A program made the position numbers and the translations under genes. A stretch of DNA of 64,000 nt, taken from positions 16,849 to 80,848 of the forward strand of contig JBEKEK010000025.1 of the NCBI GenBank assembly GCA_050013875.1, given 5' to 3'. Shown here piece by piece: positions 37,473-45,694 of the stretch (its first letter is position 1; each line of letters starts with the position of its first letter). The notes below the pieces were generated by a model. It did not search any database. It was given only the letters and a program-made list of their open reading frames with translations, and was not told where the DNA came from. This stretch comes from Trebonia sp050013875. GTDB lineage: Bacteria; Actinomycetota; Actinomycetes; Streptosporangiales; Streptosporangiaceae.

Positions 37473-37797
37473 GACTCCCCTGATCAGGCAGAATGGCCCG
37501 GCAGCACGGGAATACGCGCGTGGCTGCCGGCAGGACACTGATCCGGCGGTACGTCCTGGCACTGCCCTCGGGCAGAGGCAGGCAACGAGGCCACGGTTAC
37601 GGCAACCTCGGTACCGTCGCTAAGTGGCGGTCCGGGTAGTCATGGCAGCGAAGCAGCACATGCCTTCACGATAGCCGACATGCCGGCAGCGAGCTCGCGG
37701 CCGGCCGCAGGCCGCCGGGCACAGCCTGCTCGGCGTCCCTTCCCCTAGCCCTTCCAGGGACGCAGGCCCGGAAGGGGTAACCGAGAAGCAGCCGACT
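37473..37797. other. 325-base gap before the chimeric remnant
   Basis: I see no gene, repeat or clear operator. It must hold the promoter of the P-loop kinase gene at its left end. Confidence 0.35.
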
Positions 37798-38655
37798 GTG
37801 GCGCCATCGGACATCGACTATAACTCGCGCGAGGGCTACCGTGCCAAGAAGGTGGCAGCGGAAAACGTGCTCCTCGACTCCGGGATGGCAGTCAGCATCC
37901 TGCGCTACTCCTGCATCCAACGGCACCGGCGCCAGCCGGCCGCGCGAGTGGAACGATCTCCAGGATCATCGCCGCGCACCTGGCCCACACCTGGACCGAG
38001 ATCCTGGGTGGTGCGCATCGTGCGGCACCACTACCGACTGGACCTCCCGGCTGATAGCTACTCGATATCGCGGGAAGTCGAGGACGTCCTCGCACTGGCG
38101 CAAGCAATCGGGGAGGCGATGGTGATAGTTGGCCATTCCTCCGGCGCCGTGGTCGCCCTGGAGGCGCTCGCGGCCTCGCCCGGCACGTTCGCGGGCGCGG
38201 TCCTCTTCGAACCCCCGGTCGCCACCGGGCCACCTGACCCCTCCGGAAGCGCAGCGCTCGCCATGGCCAATGCGGCAGTGGCGGAAGGCAAGCCCGGCAA
38301 GGCCGCGCAGATCTTCATCCGGGACATCGTGGGCATGCCAGCGCTCTCCGCACGGATGCTCCGGCTACTAGTGCCAGTCCTCCCACGTCTGCGAGTCCTC
38401 ATCCCGCGGCAGATCAGCGACCTTGACGGCGTCGGCCTGCGCCTGGACGCCTACGCCGAGATCACCACGCCTGCGGTGCTCCTTGGGGGTGAGCGCAGCC
38501 CTGCGCACCTGGCGCAGTCGCTGGACGCGCTGGCTACCGTCATGCCGCACGCTGAGCGGGTGACGTTGCCCCGTCGCGACCATTTCGCCAATCGGAAAGC
38601 ACCTGCCGAGGTGGCCCGAGTCATCGAGGCCCTCGCTCGACAGGTCCTGCGCTGA
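37798..38655 (+). pseudogene. Epimerase fragment joined to an alpha/beta hydrolase lacking its N-terminus
   Basis: The open frame of 285 codons is a composite. Codons 5-40 (IDYNSREGYRAKKVAAENVL and SGMAVSILRYS) match the YxxxK region of short-chain epimerases/NmrA-like proteins. Codons 41-75 are Arg/Pro-rich and match nothing. From codon 75 an alpha/beta hydrolase runs from the strand just before SYSISREVEDVLALA through the nucleophile elbow VIVGHSSGAVVALEAL to the catalytic His in LPRRDHFANRKAP. The hydrolase lacks the first 60 or so residues, including the oxyanion HG motif. Both halves are therefore broken; the frame is probably a fossil, although the fold might survive in part. Confidence 0.65.
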
Positions 38656-38772
38656 GGCTCGCGCGGACCTCGTCCGCCAACTACCGTCCCAACTCCGCCA
38701 ACTATCGGGTCACGGTCACACGCGGTCCAGGTCGTGCCAGTAGCGGTGCTGCTTGCCCTCCGGTCACGGCCT

Positions 38773-38990
38773 TCAAGCGCCGAATTCGTACCTGAAGACA
38801 TAGGCGCTTGAGTCGGCGGTCATCTCGTTGACTTCGACGGGTGTACCAGCGGCATCGAGCGCCACCCGGCAGATTTCGATCACCGGGGTGCCGGCGGCGA
38901 TCTGGAGGCGGTCCGCCCCAGCCGGCAGTGGCATCCGGGAGCGTAGGTCCTCGCGGAACCGTGCGGGGGCGTGACGACGAGCTTGCCGGT
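38773..38990 (-). pseudogene. C-terminal fragment of a GntR-family regulator (UTRA domain)
   Basis: In a frame different from the overlapping oxidoreductase, this strand reads RHAPARFREDLRSRMPLPAG, then ADRLQIAAGTPVIEICRVAL, DAAGTPVEVNEMTADSSAYV and FRYEFGA before a stop at 38773. That is the C-terminal third of the effector-binding UTRA domain of GntR/HutC regulators. The DNA-binding and first UTRA parts are missing. The fragment begins exactly where the oxidoreductase gene loses its normal ending, so it marks a deletion junction near 38980. Confidence 0.72.
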
Positions 38991-39959
38991 GGCGCGGTCG
39001 TGCTCCATGTCATCGTGGGCCACCCGCACCTGCTCCAGGCCGTCGTAGACGCGGTCCACGGGAAAGGCCAGCCGGCCGGCCGCGACCGCGTCGAGGATCT
39101 CCTGGAAGGCCTCCCGGGGCAGGTCGGCGGCGTCGCCCGAGTAGCCCGCCAGGCGCACTCCCCTCGGCAGGTACTCGTTCGGGGAGAAGTCCCGCACCGT
39201 CCACTGGTTGGACAGGCTGCCGCCGAAGCAGGCCGTGCCCTGCACGCGCACCGCGCGCAGGGTGTCGGGCAGGGTCGGTGTGCCGACGAGATCAAGGGCG
39301 GCGTCGACGCCTCCTGGGTACAGCTCGCGCACTGCGGGCGCGATCTCGCCGGTGTCGAGCAGGGGATGGTCGACGCCGTTCTCCGCCAGCAAAGCGAGGC
39401 GGTCAGCCCGCCGGGTGGTGGACAGCACCGTGGCGCCGCGCCAGGTGGCCAGCGCGGCGGCGGCCAGGCCGACCGAGGAGGTGCCGCCGCGGATCAGCAC
39501 GGACTGACCGGGCTTCAGGTTCAGACCGATGGTGAGCGAGCCGTAGGCGGTCTGCACCATCTCCGGCAGGGCGCCGAGCACCTCCCAGGGCAGGTCGGTG
39601 TCGACGGGGATGACCTGGGACAGCGGCACCGACGTGTACTCGGCATAGCCGCCGTCGTAGGTGCGCCCCATGTCCCCCATCATCGCGACCACCTTCTGCC
39701 CGGGAGCCAGCCCGCTGCCGGCCGGGGCCGCGTCGACGGTTCCGGCCGCCTCGATACCAGGCACCCGGGGAAAGCTGACGCCCACACCCAGACCCAGCCG
39801 AAGTTTCAGCTCCGAGCGGTTGAGGCCGAACGCCTCGACGCGGATGCGCACCCAGCCGTCCCGCTCGGGCGGGAGCGGGACCTGGGTCAGCCGCAGGTTC
39901 TCCACAGGGCCGGGGGCGGAGAGCCGTACGGCGCGCATGGTGGCCGGCGAGGAGGTCAT
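38880..39959 (-). CDS. Zinc-free MDR oxidoreductase (quinone-reductase-like), C-terminus altered
   Basis: The 359-residue product is a medium-chain dehydrogenase/reductase. It has the catalytic fold start MRAVRLSAPGPVENLRLTQV, then PGIEAAGTVDAAPAGSGLAPG and the Rossmann motif VLIRGGTSSVGLAAAALA, with YDGLEQVRVAHDDMEHDRAT near the end. No structural zinc Cys cluster is seen, as in quinone oxidoreductases. Relatives end at about TGKLVV plus a few residues. Here about 25 unrelated residues (beginning TPPHGSARTY) follow, read out of frame through a GntR fragment. The ATG at 39959 has AAGGCAGG upstream. It is probably still functional. Confidence 0.82.
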   Translation of the reverse strand: MTSSPATMRAVRLSAPGPVENLRLTQVPLPPERDGWVRIRVEAFGLNRSELKLRLGLGVGVSFPRVPGIEAAGTVDAAPAGSGLAPGQKVVAMMGDMGRTYDGGYAEYTSVPLSQVIPVDTDLPWEVLGALPEMVQTAYGSLTIGLNLKPGQSVLIRGGTSSVGLAAAALATWRGATVLSTTRRADRLALLAENGVDHPLLDTGEIAPAVRELYPGGVDAALDLVGTPTLPDTLRAVRVQGTACFGGSLSNQWTVRDFSPNEYLPRGVRLAGYSGDAADLPREAFQEILDAVAAGRLAFPVDRVYDGLEQVRVAHDDMEHDRATGKLVVTPPHGSARTYAPGCHCRLGRTASRSPPAPR

Positions 39960-39997
39960 GGGCCTGCCTTCTTCCCAGGGCAAGGAGAGTCGGTCGC

Positions 39998-40479
39998 TCA
40001 GGGCCCGCATCGACGCCAGACAAATCTGGCGTCGTAGTTCGCGATCAGGTGGGCGAGGCCGACCGGAGTCTGCCCTGTATTGTCGTATTTCCTCTCATAG
40101 TCCGCCAGCGCGTCGAGCAGGGTCGCGGCGTCCGCAGTGGCCAGTTCCCCGGCGACGCGCGCGGTGTGCCCTTGACTCACCAGGACGTTTCTGATGCCGT
40201 AGCGGCCCAGCGGCGTCAGCCCCATCCGGTAGCCGGGCTGCGCGCCCGAACTTTCGGCGCAGATCATGCTGTCGGCGCGCCACGGCGTAGTTCCCCAGTC
40301 CACGTCGGCGGCGCCCAACGCCAAAGGATCTGCGATAGCCGGGATGTGCTCTCGATGACGAAGGCGTCCAGAAGGGACGTGCCGTCGGCACCAGTGCCTA
40401 GCGCGGACAAGAGGCCGCCGGTGTCGAGCCGCTCCTCGGCGGGAAGCCGGTAGAGGAGCTTGAGCGTGGGGAAGACCAC
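39998..40479 (-). pseudogene. Frameshifted hypothetical gene
   Basis: Two overlapping frames appear to form one protein. The first reads VFPTLKLLYRLPAEERLDTG and LLSALGTGADGTSLLDAFVI to about 40320. A one-base shift then joins ALGAADVDWGTTPW, GYRMGLTPLGRYGIRNVLVS, and GELATADAATLLDALADY. The LTPLGRYG and ADAATLLDAL elements recur in actinobacterial proteins of unknown function, where they lie in one frame. The last 30 codons run into the oxidoreductase promoter region and look unrelated. I see no way to restore the frame except a shift near 40312-40325. Confidence 0.6.
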
Positions 40480-40636
40480 AACGGCGGCGCCGCTCCCTGC
40501 AGGCCGATCTTCAACCGATGGACGGTTGGGCTAGATGCACCTGGCACAAGGCCAAACTACCGACGCGGACTGGTCTGTAGGCGTCGAATCGCGCTCCGCA
40601 CCGAACCTAACGTGGTCGTTCGTCAAGCTCCCGCGC

Positions 40637-41218
40637 TCAGGCAAGTGCTGCGCCGAACTGATCCACCAGCATGGCCAGGCGCTGGTCGTAGAAGGCCGGG
40701 CGCAGCCTCCCGGCCTGGGAGAGCGTCGCCAGGCCGTGAAGGGCACTCCAGGCGACCTCGGTGAAAGTGTCTACGTCGCGGTCGCCCGCCAGCGGCGCCA
40801 GCGCCTCGCGTAGCTCGGCGAACGCCGCATACAACGGAGCCGGCGTGTCGGATTGCGCGAACATCAGATCAACCCTGAGGGCGAACATGGCCTCGTAGAG
40901 GGCAGGGTTTGCTCGCGCGAACTCCACATAGGCGCTGGCGACCGCCCGCGGCTCCGCGCCGGGGGAATCGGCCCCTTCGCGGGCGTTGCGCAATATGGCG
41001 GCCAGTTCGCCAAATCCCTCGAGGGCCACCGCGCTCACGATGGCGTCTTTCCCTTCGAAGTGGCTGTAGAGGACCGGCTGGCTGTATTCGATGCAATCGG
41101 CCAGCCGGCGGGTGGTCACGGACTCCCAGCCTTCGGCCTCCGCCAGTTCGCGAGCGGCGTTGACGATGACCTGGCGCCGCTGGGCTCGTTCGCGCTCCCG
41201 GCGCTCCAGTCTGGTCAT
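40637..41218 (-). CDS. TetR family regulator of the divergent SnoaL gene
   Basis: The ATG at 41218 gives 193 residues. The HTH is QVIVNAARELAEAEGWESVT, then RRLADCIEYSQPVLYSHFEGKDA. The C-terminal domain (PRAVASAYVEFARANPALYE, then VAWSALHGLATLSQAGRL) has the WxxLHG motif of the WHG/TetR_C_33-like class, often linked to small enzymes of oxidative or detoxifying pathways. It is divergent from a SnoaL-like gene with CTATCAA/TTGATAG repeats between them, so it probably represses both. Confidence 0.88.
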   Translation of the reverse strand: MTRLERRERERAQRRQVIVNAARELAEAEGWESVTTRRLADCIEYSQPVLYSHFEGKDAIVSAVALEGFGELAAILRNAREGADSPGAEPRAVASAYVEFARANPALYEAMFALRVDLMFAQSDTPAPLYAAFAELREALAPLAGDRDVDTFTEVAWSALHGLATLSQAGRLRPAFYDQRLAMLVDQFGAALA

Positions 41219-41246
41219 GCCAGCAATTGTAGCACTGCTAGAAGAT

Positions 41247-41290
41247 CTATCAATGTTGACAGCCACCGATAGAATAGCTAGCGTTGATAG
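41247..41290. promoter_or_regulatory. CTATCAA/TTGAYAG operators for the TetR gene
   Basis: CTATCAATGTTGACAG (41247-41262) is a near-palindrome of the form CTRTCAA-N2-TTGAYAG. A further half-site TTGATAG is at 41284-41290, so CTATCAA and TTGATAG also frame a 44-base interval. They lie in the 139-base gap between the TetR and SnoaL genes. Confidence 0.5.
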
Positions 41291-41357
41291 AAAATCGGGC
41301 AGGCCCTCGCAGAGACCGGGAGGCCTGGTTCCCGGGAAATCGAGAAGGAGAAGCACC

Positions 41358-41801
41358 ATGACAGACACCAAAACTGATGGCCGCACGCTTGCAGCGCGTT
41401 ACCTGAAGTTGCTGAACGACCACGATCCCGCTGCCGTCGATGGCTTTGTAGCGATCGACTACATCAACCACAACCCGTTCGTGGCAGACGGACGCGAAGC
41501 CAACCGCGCCTTCTGGTCGAGCTTCTTCACCGCGTTCCCGGACATCGAAGCGACGATGGACGATCTGGTGGTGGCTGGAGATCGCGTTGTCGGGCGATTC
41601 ACCTACCGAGGCACCCACGCTGGCCCCTTCTACGGAATGCCTCCGACCGGGAGCCCGATCGAGATGCGTTCCATCGACATCTGGCGGACCGAGAACGGCG
41701 AGTTCGCAGAGCACTGGGACGAGCTCAACCTCCTCGACCTCTTCCAGCAGATCGGCATGATTCCCGCGTTCGACCTCGGAGACCCCAAGAGCACGACGTG
41801 A
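41358..41801 (+). CDS. SnoaL-like ester cyclase family protein
   Basis: The 147-residue product has the NTF2-like fold of SnoaL-type proteins: TLAARYLKLLNDHDPAAVDG, DYINHNPFVADGREANRAFW, then VVGRFTYRGTHAGPFYGMPP and FAEHWDELNLLDLFQQIGMI. The His/Asp pair in YINHN and EHWDE is typical of the ester cyclase group (polyketide cyclase-like). AAGGAG lies 9 bases before the ATG. It is a common inducible target of a divergent TetR repressor. Confidence 0.85.
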   Translation: MTDTKTDGRTLAARYLKLLNDHDPAAVDGFVAIDYINHNPFVADGREANRAFWSSFFTAFPDIEATMDDLVVAGDRVVGRFTYRGTHAGPFYGMPPTGSPIEMRSIDIWRTENGEFAEHWDELNLLDLFQQIGMIPAFDLGDPKSTT

Positions 41802-41831
41802 CCGGCGCGGCGGTGGTTCAGGCGGTGATGC

Positions 41832-42719
41832 CTAGGTGGCGTCGATGCCGTCGATGAAGCCGAGGACGGCCTTCGACAGCTCCTCGGGGGCTTCCATCGC
41901 GGCGTAGTGGCCGACGCCGTCGAGCTGGACGGAACTGATCCCCGATGATGCGGCCTTGGACATGGTGCCCGCCGTGAATGGGCCGCCGCCGGCCCCGACC
42001 GCGAGCACGGGCACGGTCAGCCCGGGGGACTCGGCGAGGGCCTTGAGCTCGGGCCCCTCCCGCAGCATCGACCGGTAGAGGCCGATCGCGCCGCGCCAGC
42101 CGTCCGGGCGTGAGTAGGTCCGGGCGAAGTCGTCGATGTCGGCATCGGTGACCGCGCCGGGGACGGCGGTCATGGACGGGAACGCGTACTGCCCGAGGAA
42201 CTCGCGCTCGCGGCCGGCCAGGAGCATCTCGGGAATGCCGGGCGCGACGAGAACCCCGATGTGCCAGGCGCCGCCGCGGGTGACGTCGGCCAGCATCTCG
42301 AGGCCGAAGCCGGCCAGTCCCATCTCAATGGCGGTGAGGCTGAGCACGTCCTCGGGGTGGGCGGTCGCCAGCCGGAAGACCGTCGCCCCGCTGATGTCCT
42401 GCCCGGTCAGGTGGACCGGGCCGAGGCCGAGGTGCTCGATCAGCTGGTGCAGGTCCTCGGCCGAGGCCTTGCTGTCGTAGTCGCCCGGCGCGGTGTCCGA
42501 GTCACCGAAGCCACGCAGGTCCACGGCGAAGACCCGGTGGCTGGGGGCGAGCAGGGGGATGAGCTTGCGGAAGGCCCGCCAGGTCTCGGGGAACCCGTGG
42601 ACCAGCAGGACCGGGGACCCGGTGGTCCCGGCGGCAGCGTAATGCAGGGCCGTTCCGTTGACGTGGGCGCGGTGGTGGGTGATCTCGGGGACGGTGAGGG
42701 TCGCTGGTGCGGTAGCCAT
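41832..42719 (-). CDS. Alpha/beta hydrolase, epoxide hydrolase-like
   Basis: The ATG at 42719 with AAGGAGAGAT upstream gives 295 residues. The oxyanion motif is LLVHGFPETWRAF. The nucleophile elbow is LTGQDISGATVF, with Asp in place of Ser, as in epoxide hydrolases and dehalogenases. The acid lies in the later sheet region and the His in GVGHYAAMEAPEE. Asp as nucleophile argues against a plain esterase. It is divergent from a MarR gene across a strong palindrome, so it is probably induced by the substrate of that regulator. Confidence 0.83.
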   Translation of the reverse strand: MATAPATLTVPEITHHRAHVNGTALHYAAAGTTGSPVLLVHGFPETWRAFRKLIPLLAPSHRVFAVDLRGFGDSDTAPGDYDSKASAEDLHQLIEHLGLGPVHLTGQDISGATVFRLATAHPEDVLSLTAIEMGLAGFGLEMLADVTRGGAWHIGVLVAPGIPEMLLAGREREFLGQYAFPSMTAVPGAVTDADIDDFARTYSRPDGWRGAIGLYRSMLREGPELKALAESPGLTVPVLAVGAGGGPFTAGTMSKAASSGISSVQLDGVGHYAAMEAPEELSKAVLGFIDGIDAT

Positions 42720-42734
42720 ATCTCTCCTTATTTC

Positions 42735-42772
42735 GACAGCCTGACTGTCTAATAATAGACAGTCAGGCTGTC
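42735..42772. promoter_or_regulatory. Perfect 17-base inverted repeat, MarR operator
   Basis: GACAGCCTGACTGTCTA (42735-42751) and its exact complement (42756-42772) flank ATAA. Each arm is itself GACAG-N5-CTGTC, so two dimer sites sit side by side within 38 bases. The whole lies between the hydrolase start (42719) and the MarR start (42800) and must overlap both promoters. Confidence 0.75.
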
Positions 42773-42799
42773 TTTTGTCGAGGGTCATATCCTTCTCGC

Positions 42800-43279
42800 A
42801 TGTCTCGCTCTGGCGCTGATCTCGCGCTGCTGCTGCTCGGGGGCTTCCGCACGCTGGTGGACGCCGCGACCGCCGAGCTGGCCGATCGTGGCTACGAGGA
42901 CGTGCGTCCTGTCCATGACTTCGCCATCCGGGCCATTGCCGCCGGAGCCGACAGCGCCTCAGAGCTAGCCCGCCGCCTGTCGATCACCAAGCAGTCGGCC
43001 GCGAAAACCATCGCGGTCCTGCAGGAGCGCGGGTACGTCGCCCGCGACCCGGACCCGCGCGACGCCCGCCGCAAGCGCCTTCAGGTGACCGAGCGCGGCT
43101 TCGACGTGCTGCGCCAGGGCGAGACGATCTTCGAGGAGCTCCGCGATCAGTGGGCGCAGCGAATCGGCGCCGCCGAGCTTGAGGGCATCGAGGATCACCT
43201 CAAGGCGCTAGTGGGCGCGCAGCCGGTGCGCTTCGATACGCCCGGGTGGATTGCCCGCGACGTCGGCGAGCCGGGCTGA
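42800..43279 (+). CDS. MarR family transcriptional regulator
   Basis: The 159-residue product has the MarR core: HDFAIRAIAAGADSASELAR, recognition helix TKQSAAKTIAVLQERGYV, and a complete wing RDPDPRDARRKRLQVTERG. The ATG at 42800 has no Shine-Dalgarno and lies 27 bases after the operator, so the transcript may be leaderless. It probably represses itself and the divergent hydrolase gene. Confidence 0.9.
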   Translation: MSRSGADLALLLLGGFRTLVDAATAELADRGYEDVRPVHDFAIRAIAAGADSASELARRLSITKQSAAKTIAVLQERGYVARDPDPRDARRKRLQVTERGFDVLRQGETIFEELRDQWAQRIGAAELEGIEDHLKALVGAQPVRFDTPGWIARDVGEPG

Positions 43280-43280
43280 G

Positions 43281-44060
43281 CTAGGCGGCGGGCAGGCGTT
43301 CCAGGGCGTCGAGGTCGCGTTCGGCGTAGAGGCGGTGCTGCCATTCCTCGTCGAGGATGGCCTGCAGGCAGCGATGGACCGGGATGCTCTCCTGCTCGGG
43401 GTCGCCGGGCTCGGTGACCGGCGGGGTCATGCCCGCGAGCTGCTCGTCGGTGAGGCTGGCGAGCACGTCGCGGACGGTCGCCATCCGGTCGGCGCGCAGG
43501 GCCAGCACCTGGTCCAGGGACGGCCGGGCGTCCCGGTCGCGTGGGATGCCGGGCTCGTCGGGCCGTTCGTCGGCGGGCAGGTCCAGCGGATCCCAGGGCG
43601 AGGGCTGCCCCAGGATGGCGCGGTTCACCAAGAGATCGGTGGCGAAGACCAGGTGGCGCAGCGTCTCGATGAACGACCACTCGCCGTTGACCCGCCGGTG
43701 CAGGAGTTCGGGGTCCATCCGGCGGGCCCGGGCCACGGTCTGCTGCCACAGCCGCTCCAGCACGTCCCAGGCCTCGCGGTACCCGGCGGCGTCGCCCGGG
43801 CGCATCTTGGCCCGGTCTGGGTAGCGGCGGTCGAGTTCGGCCTCCACCAGGGGCGCGACGTCGACCCCGTTGATCCGCACGTTGTCGATCTGGCCGCTGA
43901 TGTCCACGTCCACCAGGTACGCCCCGCTGATCGTGACCCGGGTCAGGCCGACCAGGCGGAAGCGTGCGCCGGTGAGGTCGACACGGTGGAAGTCGGCATC
44001 GGTCAGGTTGACGTCCTCGAACCGGGCGCCGGACAGGTTCTTGTGGGTGAAGTCGGTCAC
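43281..44060 (-). CDS. Pentapeptide-repeat and DinB-fold protein
   Basis: The 259-residue product starts with about eight pentapeptide units (LSGARFEDVNLTDADFHRVD, LTGARFRLVGLT, and ISGAYLVDVDIS) at residues 8-65. It then has a DinB/YfiT-like four-helix domain: EAWDVLERLWQQTVARARRM, NGEWSFIETLRHLVFATDLL, and a late EEWQHRLYAERDLDALE with the His used for metal or thiol binding. The combination of both domains is common in actinobacteria. Function is unknown, although DinB folds can be mycothiol- or bacillithiol-dependent transferases. It converges on the MarR gene with 1 base between. Confidence 0.85.
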   Translation of the reverse strand: MTDFTHKNLSGARFEDVNLTDADFHRVDLTGARFRLVGLTRVTISGAYLVDVDISGQIDNVRINGVDVAPLVEAELDRRYPDRAKMRPGDAAGYREAWDVLERLWQQTVARARRMDPELLHRRVNGEWSFIETLRHLVFATDLLVNRAILGQPSPWDPLDLPADERPDEPGIPRDRDARPSLDQVLALRADRMATVRDVLASLTDEQLAGMTPPVTEPGDPEQESIPVHRCLQAILDEEWQHRLYAERDLDALERLPAA

Positions 44061-44283
44061 CTGGGCAGCTTGCCACGAAAGCGCGGCGACCGCGCCATGA
44101 GCCCTCGCTGGCCGCGGCGCAGGCCGCCGGGGAACCCCGTGCCGGCCCGCTCACTGCGCGTTGGCACACCGAATGGCCCCATAGCGGTTAGGAAATACTT
44201 TCATGACAGCTGATCACGGCATATGAACCATGGCCCGGGGTGAGACGTATCCGAAATTGGGTGCCGACTCTGGGAGGTGGGGA

Positions 44284-45273
44284 GTGCCAGTCGACCGCCC
44301 CGATCCAGCCGACGATCCCGCCGAATCGGCCCACCGTCGGCTACCCGACGGACTGAAACCACCCGGCGGTGCCGAGCCATCCGACACGGCGCGGCCGCTG
44401 TCACTGGACCCAGCTGACAGCGATGCCGCCTATCAGGCCAACCGGGCCCGAGTCGAACAGGTATATGCCGCCCACCGGGAGCCCGCGGACGAGGGTGCCC
44501 CCCGCGCGGCTGCCGTTGACGCCGACCGCGACCCCTGGGCTGAGGCGCTCCCGTCGCTGCGGGCCGCCTGGGAAGAGCACGAAAACCGGTATCCAGAACG
44601 GGAGCGTGTTACTCCTGTCACCCATATGGATGGCTCCTGGTCCTCTGGCGAGACCCGCAGGCTGACCCCGGACCAGAACACCGAAGCCACCAAGGCCTGC
44701 GCCGACATCCACGACGAGGGCGAACGATTCGCCCTGCCGGTACTGCTCCAGATCGAAGCCGCCGACCCCGACTGTGCGCTGGTCGGCCTCGAGCACAGGC
44801 TCAAAGGCGAAGACCGGATCAAGGAGAAAATCGCGGAGCGGCTTCGGTACACCCCAGACCTGTCGCCCCGGCAAGCGGCCGCCGAGGTACCGGACGCCGT
44901 GCGATTCACCCTCGAATACCCTGAGTCGCGTTACCCAGATGGTGTCGTATCAGGTGTCGAACGCATCCAGGGAGCTGGCTGCGAGCTCCTGAAGTTGAAG
45001 AACCTGTGGGCGAAGGATCAGTACAAGGGCATCAACAGCCAGTGGCTCAGACAGGAGACCGGGCTGCGCTTCGAGGTCCAGTTCCACACGCCGCAGAGCC
45101 GAGAAGCCAAAGAGTTGACTCATCAGGCATACGAGCGTCTCCGTGACCCGCACACCAGCAAGGCCGAGGAGACCGAGCTCGAGGCCTACCAACGTCAGGT
45201 GAACGCCTTCGTGAAGCGCCCACCTGACGTATTCAGGATCGAGGACTATCCCCCGGAGAAACGCAATGGCTGA
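44284..45273 (+). CDS. RelA/SpoT-like nucleotide synthetase, copy 1
   Basis: The GTG at 44284 has GGGAGGTGGGGA upstream; the 329 residues fall in two parts. Residues 1-165 are variable then highly conserved (DRDPWAEALPSLRAAWEEHE). From about 165 a RelA/SpoT synthetase-like domain is visible: ATP-site EHRLKGEDRIKEK (170), metal-site DAVRF (204), G-loop-like YKGIN (247), and EVQFHT (264), followed by LTHQAYERLR. I see no hydrolase domain. The layout matches small alarmone synthetases, ToxSAS toxins and the Streptomyces ATP nucleotide 3'-pyrophosphokinase. No signal peptide. Its stop overlaps a small partner gene by 8 bases. A paralogue lies at 62002. Confidence 0.78.
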   Translation: MPVDRPDPADDPAESAHRRLPDGLKPPGGAEPSDTARPLSLDPADSDAAYQANRARVEQVYAAHREPADEGAPRAAAVDADRDPWAEALPSLRAAWEEHENRYPERERVTPVTHMDGSWSSGETRRLTPDQNTEATKACADIHDEGERFALPVLLQIEAADPDCALVGLEHRLKGEDRIKEKIAERLRYTPDLSPRQAAAEVPDAVRFTLEYPESRYPDGVVSGVERIQGAGCELLKLKNLWAKDQYKGINSQWLRQETGLRFEVQFHTPQSREAKELTHQAYERLRDPHTSKAEETELEAYQRQVNAFVKRPPDVFRIEDYPPEKRNG

Positions 45274-45520
45274 GCAGGTTACCTACTACGCGATCGTCGA
45301 TGACCACACGAGCAGGGATGAGCCCGCGGGCGTTCTCCGCCGGTTCGACGACGGTGACCGACGGGACGAATCGTTCGGCCGCGACCTGCAGTGGCAGTTC
45401 TCGTCGCTCCTGCACTCCGCCGAACGCGGCGACACCCAGTATGACCTCATCCAGATCACCGAAGACGAGGCCGACCGGATCGTCGCTCGGATCCGTGAGG
45501 CGGCCCGTCCGGCGGAATAG
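45266..45520 (+). CDS. Small acidic partner of RelA/SpoT-like copy 1
   Basis: This 84-residue protein begins MAEQVTYYAIVDDHTSRDEP and ends ITEDEADRIVARIREAARPAE. It is acidic and has no recognised domain. It overlaps the synthetase gene by 8 bases, so the two are coupled. The paralogue at 62975 keeps TYYAI, GVLRR, SAERGD/AAERGD and the ITEDEADRIVARIR tail, about 60 percent identical by eye. Conservation of the pair at both loci suggests an immunity or antitoxin-like role, which is inference. Confidence 0.75.
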   Translation: MAEQVTYYAIVDDHTSRDEPAGVLRRFDDGDRRDESFGRDLQWQFSSLLHSAERGDTQYDLIQITEDEADRIVARIREAARPAE

Positions 45521-45694
45521 TTCATTCGAGTCCTGGCGGCCAGGAGCACGCAATGCGTACAGGATCAGCTGCCGGGCGGAAGTCAGCAGATATGAAAAAC
45601 AGGCTGACTGCCGCGTGACCGCGCGCAGATTATCCATTTTTGGCGCGCGTCCCGCACGATAGCTTCCCGGGGTTCTCGCGACTATCGTGAATTC

